DNA of 64,000 nucleotides, from assembly GCA_963750395.1 (NCBI GenBank), contig CAVVQM010000012.1, positions 62,001 to 126,000 of the forward strand, read 5' to 3'. Both the position numbers and the translations under genes were made by a program. Below the pieces are notes generated by a model. That model did not search any database. It saw only the letters and a program-made list of their open reading frames with translations, and was not told where the DNA came from. The DNA is from JADJPO01 sp963750395. GTDB lineage: Bacteria > Actinomycetota > Actinomycetes > Actinomycetales > Kineosporiaceae. Within the stretch, counting starts at the first letter, position 1, and the number at the start of each line of letters is the position of its first letter. This document shows, in pieces, positions 39,777 to 49,817 of this stretch.

Positions 39777-41018
39777 GTGAGCCCCTCGCCGACGAGGGTC
39801 TTCGTGGCCAGGCTTGCCGGGATGGCGGTCTTCGACCCGCTCGGCGACCAGGTCGGCCGGATCCGTGACGTCGTCGTCGGTGCCGCGGAGCGCGGGACAG
39901 CGACGCCCCGCGCGGTCGGGATGATCGTCGAGGTGCCAGGTCGTCGCCGGGTGTTCCTGCCGATGACACGCGTGACCAGCATGGACGCCGGCCAGGTGAT
40001 CACCACCGGGCTGGTGAACCTGCGCCGGTTCGAGCAGCGGGCGACCGAGACCCGGGTCCTGGCCGAGATGCTGGACCGCAGCGTCCGGATGCGTCGAGAC
40101 CGACGAGAACGTCACCATCGAGGACGTCGCGATCGAGCCGTCCGCCGCGCGACAGTGGCGGATCACCAAGCTGTTCGTGCGCAGGCCCCGGCCGCGGCGG
40201 CTGCGTCGCGGCGAGACGATGCTCGTCGACTACGACGACGTCGACTTCGGCGAGGTGGAGCAGCGCCAGGGCGCGGCGACCCTGATCGCCACGTTGGAGG
40301 AGCCTCAAGGCCGCCGACCTGGCCGACGTCGTCCACGATCTGGCTCCCAAGCGCCGCCTCGAGGTCGCCACTGGCGCTGGGCGTCGAGCGCCTGGCCGAC
40401 CTGCTGGAGGAGCTGCCCGAGGACGACCAGGTGGAGATCGTCTCGCAACTGGACACCGATCGCGCGGTCGAGGTGCTCGAGGCGATGCAGCCGGACGACG
40501 CCGCCGACCTGCTCGCCGAGCTGAACCCCGACCAGTCCGAGCAGCTGCTGGCACTGATGGACCCCGGCGAGGCCGAGGACATGCGCCGCCTGCTCGCCTA
40601 CGACGCGAACACCGCGGGCGGGATGATGACCACCGAGCCGGTGATCCTGGCCCCGGAGGCCGCCATCGCCGAGGGCCTGGCGCACCTGCGCCGGGCAGGA
40701 CCTGCCGCCGTCCCTGGCCGCGGCGGTGTTCGTCTGCCGCCCGCCGCTGGAGACGCCGACCGGCCGGTACCTCGGTCTGGCCCACCTGCAGCGGATGCTG
40801 CGAGAACCGCCGCACACCCCGGTCGGCCAGATCCTGGACAAGGACGTCGAGCCGCTGGACCCGACGGACTCCCTGGAGAAGATCACCCGTCACCTGGCCA
40901 CGTACAACCTGATCTCGTGCCGGTCACCGACGAGGCGGGCAGCCTGCTCGGCGCCGTGAGCGTGGACGACGTGCTCGACCACCTGCTGCCGGACGACTGG
41001 CGGGACCGCGATGACTGA
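39777..41018 (+). CDS. MgtE-like protein: PRC-barrel, MgtE N-domain and CBS domains, no channel (frameshifted)
   Basis: A protein of about 413 residues. An N-terminal PRC-barrel-like stretch (FDPLGDQVGRIRDVVVG, GRRRVFLPMTRVTSMDAGQV) is followed by a second such repeat (ETDENVTIEDVAIEPS), the MgtE N-domain (LADLLEELPEDDQVEIVSQLDTDRAVEVLEAMQPDDAADLLAEL, LLAYDANTAGGMM) and CBS repeats (PVTDEAGSLLGAVSVDDVLDHLL). The membrane channel of MgtE is absent; the frame ends after the CBS pair. Five single-base shifts (about 40096, 40306, 40357, 40692 and 40920; four insertions, one deletion) interrupt it. Its stop overlaps the DUF1003 ATG (ATGACTGA). A Mg2+-sensing or scaffold role is inferred, not shown. 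Confidence 0.78.
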   Translation: MSPSPTRVFVARLAGMAVFDPLGDQVGRIRDVVVGAAERGTATPRAVGMIVEVPGRRRVFLPMTRVTSMDAGQVITTGLVNLRRFEQRATETRVLAEMLDRSVRMRRDRRERHHRGRRDRAVRRATVADHQAVRAQAPAAAAASRRDDARRLRRRRLRRGGAAPGRGDPDRHVGGASRPPTWPTSSTIWLPSAASRSPLALGVERLADLLEELPEDDQVEIVSQLDTDRAVEVLEAMQPDDAADLLAELNPDQSEQLLALMDPGEAEDMRRLLAYDANTAGGMMTTEPVILAPEAAIAEGLAHLRRAGPAAVPGRGGVRLPPAAGDADRPVPRSGPPAADAARTAAHPGRPDPGQGRRAAGPDGLPGEDHPSPGHVQPDLVPVTDEAGSLLGAVSVDDVLDHLLPDDWRDRDD

Positions 41019-41574
41019 GCAGGGCATGCCGGCGCCGTCGGACCGGTGCTCGACGTCCCCCTGGAGCATGCGGCGCACGCTGCCCTCCGCCCACGGTCGA
41101 CGCCGAGGTCTTCGGCCGCTGGTCGGAGTCCTTCGCCCGGTTCATGGGCACCCCCCGATTCATCGTCGGGCATGACGGTGTTCGTCGCGGTCTGGCTGGC
41201 CTGGAACACGATGGGGCCGCAGGCAGTGGAAGTTCGACCCGCGCGAACTGAACTTCACGCTGCTCACCCTGATCCTGAGTCTGCAGGCCTCCTACGCGGC
41301 ACCACTGATCCTGCTGGCCCAGAACCGCCAGGCGGACCGGGACCGGGTCGCCTTCGAGCAGGACCGTCAGCGGGCCGAGCGCGCCCTGGCCGACACCGAG
41401 TACCTGGCCCGCGAGGTGGCCGCCCTGCGGATCGCGCTGCGCGAGGTGGTCACCCGCGACTATCTCCGCTCCGAGCTGCGTGACCTGCTGCAGGAGCTGG
41501 ACGCGATCGGGACACGCGACGCAGACAGCACCGGGTCGACGGCCACCGAATCGGCCGCGACCGCCCACGAGTGA
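41011..41574 (+). pseudogene. DUF1003 family membrane protein (several frameshifts)
   Basis: Frame switching gives a protein of about 188 residues: MTEQGMPAPSD, TVDAEVFGRWSESFARFMGTPRFIVG, MTVFVAVWLAWNTMG, FDPRELNFTLLTLILSLQASYAAPLILLAQNRQADRDRVAFEQDRQRAERALADTEYLAREVAALRIALREVVTRDYL and an acidic tail. Two membrane segments, FDP-x-PF/N-type loop and the sequence AAPLILLAQNRQADRDR are the DUF1003 hallmark. At least four indels between about 41047 and 41226 disrupt the first third; the last two thirds are clean. It starts inside the stop of the MgtE-like gene, and the two are paired in many actinobacteria. The function of DUF1003 is not established. Confidence 0.8.
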
Positions 41575-41700
41575 CAAGTGCTCCCGCCACGCCGCCGGGC
41601 AGCCGCCCTGCGCCGGGTGCCGAGACAGAACGGGTGACGCGGCACCCCCGCGTCCGGAGCCGGCGACGGACCCTCGGGGCCCGCGGCGCGCGACCCGGCG

Positions 41701-43727
<2,027 letters not shown>

Positions 43728-43773
43728 GACGGGATCCGCCCGGCCCGCGTGGGAATGATCGGTGTACCTCGCC

Positions 43774-43779
43774 TACCAT
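43774..43779 (+). promoter_or_regulatory. -10 element (TACCAT) of the mrp gene, probably leaderless
   Basis: TACCAT ends 6 bp before the ATG at 43786. Confidence 0.5.
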
Positions 43780-43785
43780 CGAGAT

Positions 43786-44954
43786 ATGCCTGACCACTCC
43801 GACACCCCCGGTTCCCCTTCCCACGAGAACGTCTCCCGCGAGAACGTGATGACGGCCCTGGCCGGTGTGCAGGACCCGGAGATCCACAAGCCGATCACCG
43901 ATCTCGGCATGGTGCGCTCGGTCGCAGATCGAGGGCGGAGTCGTCTCGGTCGAGGTGCTGCTGACCGTTCCGGGCTGCCCGATGAAGGACCGGATCACCC
44001 GGGACGTCACCGCCGCCGTGTCGGCCGTGCCGGGCGTCGAGGAGGTCAGGGTCGCCCTCGGGCGTGATGAACCCGGAACAGCCGCCGAACTCAAGAACGG
44101 GCTGCGCGGCGGTCGGCCGAGCTCCGAGATCAGTTTCAACAAGGCGGGCGTGACCACCCGGATCTACGCCATCGCCTCCGGCAAGGGTGGGGTCGGCAAG
44201 TCCAGCGTCACGGTGAACCTGGCCGCGGCCCTGGCCTCGCAGGGCCTGAAGGTCGGGGTGCTGGACGCGGACGTCTACGGCTTCTCGATCCCGCGGATGC
44301 TCGGTGTCGAGACTCCACCGACCAAGGTCGACGACATGATCCTGCCCCCGGTCGCCCACGACGTGAAGGTGATCTCGATCGGCATGTTCGTGCCGGGGAA
44401 CCAGCCGGTGGTCTGGCGCGGCCCCATGCTGCACCGGGCGATCGAGCAGTTCCTGTCCGACGTCTACTGGGGCGAGCCTCGACGTCCTGCTGCTGGACCT
44501 GCCCCCGGGCACCGGCGACGTCGCGATCTCCACCGCCCAGCTGTTGCCCTCCGCGGAGCTCCTCGTGGTGACCACACCGCAGGCCGCTGCCGCCGAGGTG
44601 GCCGAGCGGGCCGGGTCGATCGCGTTGCAGACCAAGCAGCAGGTGGTCGGGGTCATCGAGAACATGTCGTGGCTCGCGCTCCCGGACGGCAGCCGGATGG
44701 AGCTGTTCGGCAACGGCGGCGGCCAGCGGGTCGCCCGGTCGCTGAGCTCGGCGATCGGTGCCCGGGTGCCGTTGCTGGGTCGGGTGCCGATGGACGTCGC
44801 ACTGCGCGAGGGCGGGGACGACGGGACGCCCGTCGTGCTGGCTCACCCGGACTCGCCGGCCGCCCAGGAACTGCTCCAGATCGCCCAGCAGCTCGCCAAG
44901 CGCGGACAGTCCCTCGTCGGTCGTTCCCTGGGCCTCACCCCCGCCGCCGGCTAG
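43786..44954 (+). CDS. mrp: Mrp/NBP35-family iron-sulfur carrier ATPase (two frameshifts)
   Basis: A P-loop ATPase of about 389 residues that carries and delivers Fe-S clusters. An N-terminal DUF59 domain (VMTALAGVQDPEIHKPITDLGMV, VSVEVLLTVPGCPMKDRI) precedes the Mrp ATPase: deviant Walker A ASGKGGVGKSSVTVNLAAAL, VLDADVYGFSIPRMLG, VVWRGPMLHRAIEQF, LLLDLPPGTGDVAIS and VIENMSWL. Two extra bases (about 43926 and 44476) split it; both sides are clean. The C-x2-C cluster site of some Mrp proteins is not evident at the end. A TACCAT hexamer lies 6 bp before the ATG. It precedes the alcohol dehydrogenase on the same strand by 134 bp. Confidence 0.88.
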
Positions 44955-44968
44955 CGAATGGTCGATCT

Positions 44969-45024
44969 CCTCACCCTCTACGCCGATGCGACACGACACA
45001 TCTGGGTGTAAGCCGGGGGTGAGG
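44969..45024 (+). promoter_or_regulatory. 8-bp inverted repeat CCTCACCC/GGGTGAGG with 40-nt loop
   Basis: CCTCACCC (44969-44976) pairs perfectly with GGGTGAGG (45017-45024) in the 134-bp region between mrp and the dehydrogenase gene. It could form a hairpin that ends the mrp transcript or act as an operator. Nothing distinguishes the two. Confidence 0.35.
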
Positions 45025-45088
45025 TGCTCCCAGCCACCCGCGAGACCCGACCGACCGGGCCGGGCCCGCGCCAGGAGAGGGACGACTC

Positions 45089-46144
45089 ATGAAGGCACTC
45101 GTGTACCACGGTCCAGGCAACAAGGCGTGGGAGGAGGTGCCGGACCCGCGACTCGTCGATGCCACCGACGCCATCGTGCAGGTCGAGACGACCACGATCT
45201 GCGGCACGGATCTGCACATCCTCAAGGGCGATGTGCCCGCGGTGGCCGACGGCCGGGTCCTGGGTCACGAGGCCGTCGGCACCGTCATGCAGGTCGGCTC
45301 GGCGATCAGCACGTTGGCGGTCGGGGACCGCGTGATCGTGTCCTGCATCACCTCCTGCGGCTCGTGTTCGTACTGCCATGCCCGCCTCCCGTCGCACTGC
45401 CTGGACGACGAGGGCACGTCCGGCATCGGGTGGGTGTTCGGTCATCTGATCGACGGCACGCAGGCGGAGGCGGTGCGGGTGCCGTTCGCCGAGAACTCCG
45501 TGCACAGACTGCCCGACGGGGTCAGCGACGAGGCGGCCGTGATGCTGTCCGACATCCTGCCGACCGGGTTCGAGATCGGGGTGCGCAACGGCCGGGTGAA
45601 GCCGGGCGACGTGGTCGCCGTGGTCGGCGCAGGCCCGGTGGGCCTGGCTGCGATCATGACCGCCGGGCTGTACGGGGCGTCGCGGGTCATCGCCATCGAC
45701 CTGGATGCGAACCGGATCGCCAAGGCCCAGGAGATGGGCGCCACGGACGGCGTGAACTCCGCGGACGCCGACTGGAAGGACCGGGTCATGGCCATGACCG
45801 ACGGCCTGGGCGTGGACGTGGCGATCGAGGCGGTCGGCGTGCCGGCGACCTTCACCATGGCGACCGAGCTGATCCGCCCGGGTGGCACCGTGGCGAACGC
45901 CGGAGTGCATGGCGTGCCGGTCGAGCTGGCGCTGCAGGACCTGTGGATCAAGGACGTGGCGATCACCACGGGACTGGTCAGCGCGACCACGACGCCGATG
46001 CTGCTCAAGCTCGTGGCTCAGGGCAAGCTCGCGCCCGAGAAGTTGGTGACCCACCGCTTCACGTTCGATGAGTTCATGGACGCCTACGACACCTTCGGCC
46101 GGGCGGCGCAGACCAAGGCCCTCAAGGTGGTCCTGACCCGCTGA
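45089..46144 (+). CDS. Zinc-dependent alcohol dehydrogenase
   Basis: A 351-residue medium-chain dehydrogenase using NAD(P)+. The catalytic zinc site is TTICGTDLHI (Cys) and LGHEAVGTV (His, Glu); the structural zinc loop has Cys in SCGSCSYCHARLPSHC. The Rossmann motif is VVAVVGAGPVGLAAIMTAG, followed by VIAIDLDANRI (Asp after the second strand, favouring NAD+). TTICGTDLHILKGD is shared with glutathione-independent formaldehyde/secondary-alcohol dehydrogenases; the substrate is not decided. ATG 45089 has AGGAGAGG 9 bp upstream. An unusual long inverted repeat follows its stop. Confidence 0.92.
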   Translation: MKALVYHGPGNKAWEEVPDPRLVDATDAIVQVETTTICGTDLHILKGDVPAVADGRVLGHEAVGTVMQVGSAISTLAVGDRVIVSCITSCGSCSYCHARLPSHCLDDEGTSGIGWVFGHLIDGTQAEAVRVPFAENSVHRLPDGVSDEAAVMLSDILPTGFEIGVRNGRVKPGDVVAVVGAGPVGLAAIMTAGLYGASRVIAIDLDANRIAKAQEMGATDGVNSADADWKDRVMAMTDGLGVDVAIEAVGVPATFTMATELIRPGGTVANAGVHGVPVELALQDLWIKDVAITTGLVSATTTPMLLKLVAQGKLAPEKLVTHRFTFDEFMDAYDTFGRAAQTKALKVVLTR

Positions 46145-46154
46145 TCCCGGCGAA

Positions 46155-46238
46155 CCACAGGTTCGTCGTTACTCCCGGACACAGCCCCGGAACCACCCTG
46201 GGCAGGCCGCTACGACGGCCCGAACGACGAACCTGTGG
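46155..46238. repeat. Perfect 16-bp inverted repeat flanking 52 bp, between convergent genes
   Basis: CCACAGGTTCGTCGTT (46155-46170) and AACGACGAACCTGTGG (46223-46238) are exact reverse complements, separated by 52 bp. They fill the gap between the stops of the dehydrogenase (+) and tatB (-). A long-loop bidirectional terminator, or a small non-autonomous element with terminal inverted repeats, are both possible. No flanking target duplication is evident. Confidence 0.6.
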
Positions 46239-46248
46239 CTCAGCGACC

Positions 46249-46713
46249 TCAGGTCGCATCCGGGTCGAAGGCCGGACCCGTCGACCCCGCCGCGGCCGGG
46301 CGACCTTCGGCACCGCCGGAACCGGCCGGCGATCCCGTGGCGCCGGCCGGGCCGTCCCCCAAGGAACCGTTCGCCTGCCGGGTCGAGCCACCGTTCGCCG
46401 TGGGGTGGCCCCGCCCCGTCGTCGAGGTGTCCTTGAGACCCAGCGGGTCGTCGGGGTCGAAGGTGTCGGCCAGGGCGTCACGGACGATCCGTCGCGGGTC
46501 GTACTGACGCGGGTCGAGCTTGCGCCAATCCACGTCGTCGAACTCGGGGCCGAGTTCGGCGCGCACCTGGTCGGTGGCCCCCTGGGCCATCTTGCGCAGT
46601 TCCCGGATCAGTCGGGTGAGCTGCTGGGTGTAGTGGGGCAGCCGCTCCGGGCCGAGCACGACAGCCGCCACCGCGAGGAGGACGAACAGCTCATTCGCGC
46701 TGATCCCGAACAC
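46249..46713 (-). CDS. tatB: Sec-independent (Tat) translocase subunit TatB
   Basis: A 154-residue protein: an N-terminal membrane helix (ISANELFVLLAVAAVVLGPERLP) with the Tat-A/B features of a polar N-terminus, a hydrophobic helix and a Pro-Glu-Arg hinge, followed by an amphipathic helix (HYTQQLTRLIRELRKMAQGATDQVRAELGPEFDDVDW) and a disordered, Gly/Ser-rich C-terminal tail. TatB forms the twin-arginine receptor with TatC (not in this window). The start is GTG 46713; TAAGGT 6 bp before it suggests its own leaderless promoter, though it also follows htrA by 9 bp on the same strand. Confidence 0.9.
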   Translation of the reverse strand: MFGISANELFVLLAVAAVVLGPERLPHYTQQLTRLIRELRKMAQGATDQVRAELGPEFDDVDWRKLDPRQYDPRRIVRDALADTFDPDDPLGLKDTSTTGRGHPTANGGSTRQANGSLGDGPAGATGSPAGSGGAEGRPAAAGSTGPAFDPDAT

Positions 46714-46719
46714 GGGCGA

Positions 46720-46725
46720 ACCTTA
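46720..46725 (-). promoter_or_regulatory. -10 element (TAAGGT) of tatB, probably leaderless
   Basis: TAAGGT on the minus strand ends 6 bp before the GTG at 46713 and overlaps the stop of htrA. Confidence 0.4.
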
Positions 46726-48195
46726 ACCCGGTGATGCTTCGAGAGTCACCGCGATCTCCGTGTCCTTGCCGTCGCGACGCACCGTGAGGGACACCGTGTC
46801 TCCCACGGCTTGTGCGCGGATACCCACGATCAGCTCCAGCGCGGTCGTCATCGGGCGCCCGTCCAGGGCGGTGATCACGTCTCCGGGCTTGATCCCGGCC
46901 TTGTCCGCCGGCCCGCCCGGCGTCACGGCGGGCTGGCCCCCCAGGCTGGTCTCGGCGACCTTGACCCCCTCCCCCTGGTAGTCGGAGGTGAGGCTGACCC
47001 CGATCACGGGGTACTCCGCCTTGCCCGTGCTGATCAGCGCCTCGGCGGTCCGCCGGGCCTGGTTGCTGGGGATGGCGAACCCGACGCCGATGTTGCCGCC
47101 CGAGCCGCCGAAGACACCCTGGGACGCCTGGGCGATCGCCGAGTTGATCCCGATCACGCGGCCCTGCGCATCCACCAGAGGGCCCCCGGAGTTGCCCGGG
47201 TTGATGGCGGCATCGGTCTGGATCGCGTTGATGTAGGAGGCCTGGCCGGTACCGCCGCCCGCACTGACCGGGCGGTTCTTGGCACTGACGATGCCCGTGG
47301 TGACCGTGCCCTGCAGTCCGAGAGGAGCACCGATCGCGATCACCGTGTCGCCGACCACGACCGCGTCGGAGTCACCCAGTTCCAGCGGCGACCGGGAGCC
47401 GGTGTCCGCCTTGAGCACCGCGAGGTCGTAGGAGGGGTCCCGGCCCACGATGGTGGCCGTCTTGCGGGTGCCGTCGTTGAACACGACGACGGGTGAACCG
47501 GAGACGTCCTGGACCACGTGGTTGTTCGTCAGGATGTGCCCGGCGTCGTCCATCACGAAGCCGGACCCGGATCCCTCTCCCTGGTCGGTGGACACGGCGA
47601 TCTGCACCACGCTCGGCAGCACGGCCGACGCCACACCCGCCACGCTGTCCATCGGACGCGCGAGCGCCGAGGGGTCGACGGGCGTCCGGGGGGCGGTCCG
47701 CGCCCCGGTCACGGATCCTCCCGTTCGGGTCGTGTCGGCCCGGTCGATGAGCCAGGCACCGCCCGCTCCCCCGATCAGGCCGGCGATCAGGGCGACACTG
47801 GCCAGGGCCGCGAACATCGCGGCGCCGACCCGGCGCCTCTGCGGGACGACGCCCTGTGGCGGCACGCCCTGATGCGGGACGGCCGGTGGTGGGCCACCCG
47901 GTGTCGGGCCGGTCGGCGGGGCCCGATACGGGTCCGGTCCGGCCCGTCCAGGTCCCGACTGATAGACGTCTGATCGATCGGGCCCCGGCTGGTAGGGCGT
48001 GCCCTGATAGGACGCGGCAGCCTCAGGGGAGGCCTGGTCCGTCCCCGGGTCGGTGGCGCTCGGACGTGGGGGGTGGAACATCCCACCCGGTGCGGGGGGC
48101 AGCGGCGGCGGAAGCTGCGGATCGGTCGCCTCGGGCGAGGTCTCCGGTGGCTCAGGCGAGGACCACGCCCGTCCCTGGCCTGGCTGGTGGGTCAT
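46723..48195 (-). CDS. htrA: HtrA/DegP-like membrane-anchored serine protease with PDZ domain
   Basis: A 490-residue envelope protease. A Pro/Gly-rich cytoplasmic region (about 1-120) and one membrane segment (VGAAMFAALASVALIAGLIGGAGGAWLI, about 122-150) lead into the trypsin-like domain: His in ILTNNHVV (about 223), Asp in PSYDLAVL (about 256) and Ser in NPGNSGGPLV (about 333), then one PDZ domain (ADKAGIKPGDVITALDGRPM). It degrades misfolded proteins outside the membrane. It is the third gene of the sigE-rseA-htrA-tatB operon; the gap to rseA is 31 bp. Confidence 0.94.
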   Translation of the reverse strand: MTHQPGQGRAWSSPEPPETSPEATDPQLPPPLPPAPGGMFHPPRPSATDPGTDQASPEAAASYQGTPYQPGPDRSDVYQSGPGRAGPDPYRAPPTGPTPGGPPPAVPHQGVPPQGVVPQRRRVGAAMFAALASVALIAGLIGGAGGAWLIDRADTTRTGGSVTGARTAPRTPVDPSALARPMDSVAGVASAVLPSVVQIAVSTDQGEGSGSGFVMDDAGHILTNNHVVQDVSGSPVVVFNDGTRKTATIVGRDPSYDLAVLKADTGSRSPLELGDSDAVVVGDTVIAIGAPLGLQGTVTTGIVSAKNRPVSAGGGTGQASYINAIQTDAAINPGNSGGPLVDAQGRVIGINSAIAQASQGVFGGSGGNIGVGFAIPSNQARRTAEALISTGKAEYPVIGVSLTSDYQGEGVKVAETSLGGQPAVTPGGPADKAGIKPGDVITALDGRPMTTALELIVGIRAQAVGDTVSLTVRRDGKDTEIAVTLEASPG

Positions 48196-48226
48196 CCTGG
48201 CGCCGCCTCATCGTCACGGGGGTTTC

Positions 48227-48799
48227 TCACTGGCCGGCGATGCTCTGAGCCACCCGCCATGCGGGGATGATGTTCGGCATCGGCAGGCCACTCATGGTTA
48301 TCACGTTTCGTACCGCCAGCATGTCCACGGTGGGGGCCAGCGCCGCGTTCGCCGACGGCGACACCACGCTCAGCCCGAACAGGCCGACACTGAGCGCCCC
48401 CACCGACCCGGCGACGGCCGCTGCCGCGCGCCATCTGCTGGACCTGTGCACCGGGCGGCGGAGTGGGGCGCCCGGGCCGGTGGCGACCGGCCGGGTGCCC
48501 CCACCGGGCCGCCGGGACCCGGGCGGCGCGGCGGTCGGGACGGGGGCCTCGGTCGCGATCCCGGAGCGGGCCGGGAGCGGCGTCTCGCCGTCGTCCGGGA
48601 TCGCCAGCAGTCGTGCCGCCAGGGCGTCCATGGGCTGAGGGGAGGGCAGGGCCTGCAGGCGCGACTTCGTGAGTCGCTCGGCCTCCACCAGCTGCCGGCA
48701 GGACGGGCACCGCACGAGATGGGTGTCGGCCCATTCGGCCTCGGACGGATCGAGCCGCCCATCCACCAGATCGCTGACGGACTCGCCCAGATGACTCAT
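48227..48799 (-). CDS. rseA: Anti-sigma-E factor with zinc-binding domain
   Basis: A 190-residue membrane protein that should hold sigma-E inactive. The N-terminal zinc-binding anti-sigma domain shows the H-x3-C-x2-C pattern in DTHLVRCPSCRQL after SDLVDGRLD. A Pro-rich linker leads to one membrane helix (AAAVAGSVGALSVGLFGLSVV, about 125-145), and about 45 residues lie outside. Its ATG overlaps the sigE stop (ATGA, 48796-48799), so the two proteins are made in step. Release would come from regulated proteolysis; the protease is not in the window unless HtrA contributes. Confidence 0.92.
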   Translation of the reverse strand: MSHLGESVSDLVDGRLDPSEAEWADTHLVRCPSCRQLVEAERLTKSRLQALPSPQPMDALAARLLAIPDDGETPLPARSGIATEAPVPTAAPPGSRRPGGGTRPVATGPGAPLRRPVHRSSRWRAAAAVAGSVGALSVGLFGLSVVSPSANAALAPTVDMLAVRNVITMSGLPMPNIIPAWRVAQSIAGQ

Positions 48800-49488
48800 C
48801 GCGGCGCCTGCCCGGTGATGGCCAGTCGCCCGAGCACGCCGCGGGCGGGCCGGGCGGCCTTGATGCCCTCGGCGTCACCGGCCCCGGGCTCGCTCGCGAG
48901 TCCCGGACGACGGTGGGCCAGTGTCTTGCGCAGTTGGGCCCTGCCCCGGTGGATCCGGGACCGGACGGTCCCCAGTTTCACGCCGAGGACGTCGGCGATC
49001 TCCTCGTAGGAGAGCCCCTCGATGTCGCAGAGCACCACCGCCGCGCGGAACTCCGGGCTCAGCCGGTCCAGCGCCGCCTGAACATCGTTGTCGAGGTGGT
49101 TGTGCTCCCACATGCGCTCCGGGCCGAGATCGTTGCCCGGCATCCGGGACTCGGCGTCCTCGGGCAGTGCGTCGAACCGGATCCGCTGCTTGCGGCGCAT
49201 CTGGTCCAGGAACAGGTTCGTGGTGATCCGGTGCAACCACCCCTCGAAGGTGCCCGGAGTGTAGGAGGACAGCGACCGGAACACGCGGACGAAGACCTCC
49301 TGAGTGAGGTCCTCGGCGTCCGGCCGGTTCCCGGTCAGCCGGTAGGCGAGCCGGAACACGCGCCCGGAGTGGTCCCGGACGACCTCCTCCCAGGTGGGCG
49401 GCGTCCAGTCGCTCTGCGCCGAGGTGACGGGGTCGGCGACCCCAGGGGTCGCGGCAGCACGCACCGTCCGCCCCTGCTCGTCGGCCAT
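48796..49488 (-). CDS. sigE: ECF sigma factor SigE
   Basis: A 230-residue group IV sigma factor. Region 2 reads RVFRLAYRLTGNRPDAEDLTQEVFVRVFRSLSSY and FEGWLHRITTNLFLDQMRRKQRIR; region 4 reads LDRLSPEFRAAVVLCDIEGLSYEEIADVLGVKLGTVRSRIHRGRAQLRKTL (both in short pieces). The layout with an acidic WEEVVRDHSG segment and adjacent rseA/htrA/tatB genes identifies SigE of actinobacteria. ATG 49488 is behind GAAGGG; upstream in-frame ATGs (49590, 49515) are alternatives as in mycobacteria. A matching sigma-E-type promoter (49610-49637) lies upstream. Confidence 0.93.
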   Translation of the reverse strand: MADEQGRTVRAAATPGVADPVTSAQSDWTPPTWEEVVRDHSGRVFRLAYRLTGNRPDAEDLTQEVFVRVFRSLSSYTPGTFEGWLHRITTNLFLDQMRRKQRIRFDALPEDAESRMPGNDLGPERMWEHNHLDNDVQAALDRLSPEFRAAVVLCDIEGLSYEEIADVLGVKLGTVRSRIHRGRAQLRKTLAHRRPGLASEPGAGDAEGIKAARPARGVLGRLAITGQAPR

Positions 49489-49817
49489 CGGGTGACCCTT
49501 CGTCGATCGCTCCATCGTCACCGGCGGAACCATCGGCATCCGCAGCGGCATCGCCCACGCAGTCAACGCGGTCCTCCTATCCTCGCCCACTCGGGCACTT
49601 CTGCCCAGGCAACGGGACCCGACCCGGGCAGGTTCCCGGGTAACTCACAGGTTGCGCTCAGGGTTCGGCGGGGCAGGGTCAGGGTCGGATCAGGGACCGC
49701 CCCCGATGCGCCCTCGGACGCGCGGCCTCTCCCAGGCCCGCCTGCGCCGGGCGGAGCCGCCGGAGAACTAGTCTGGGTACTGCGAGCGACCACGATCGGC
49801 GACCCCGAGGAGCGACC
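49489..49817. other. Divergent intergenic region of sigE and the O-methyltransferase
   Basis: It contains the sigE promoter and, on the + strand, TAGTCT (about 49769-49774), a -10-like hexamer about 43 bp before the methyltransferase start. The rest is GC-rich sequence in which I see no gene. Possible upstream in-frame starts of sigE extend to 49590. Confidence 0.5.
49610..49637 (-). promoter_or_regulatory. Sigma-E-type promoter of sigE (GGGAACC-N16-CGTTG)
   Basis: On the minus strand GGGAACC (49637-49631), 16 bp, then CGTTG (49614-49610) match the ECF sigma-E/sigma-H class consensus. It would start transcription about 110 bp before the chosen sigE ATG and make sigE autoregulatory. Confidence 0.65.

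Noticed and set aside
40096..40920. Programmed ribosomal frameshifting in the MgtE-like gene and others
   Set aside because: Shifts occur at many unrelated sequences, without slippery heptamers, and in up to nine places within one gene. Error clusters explain them better.
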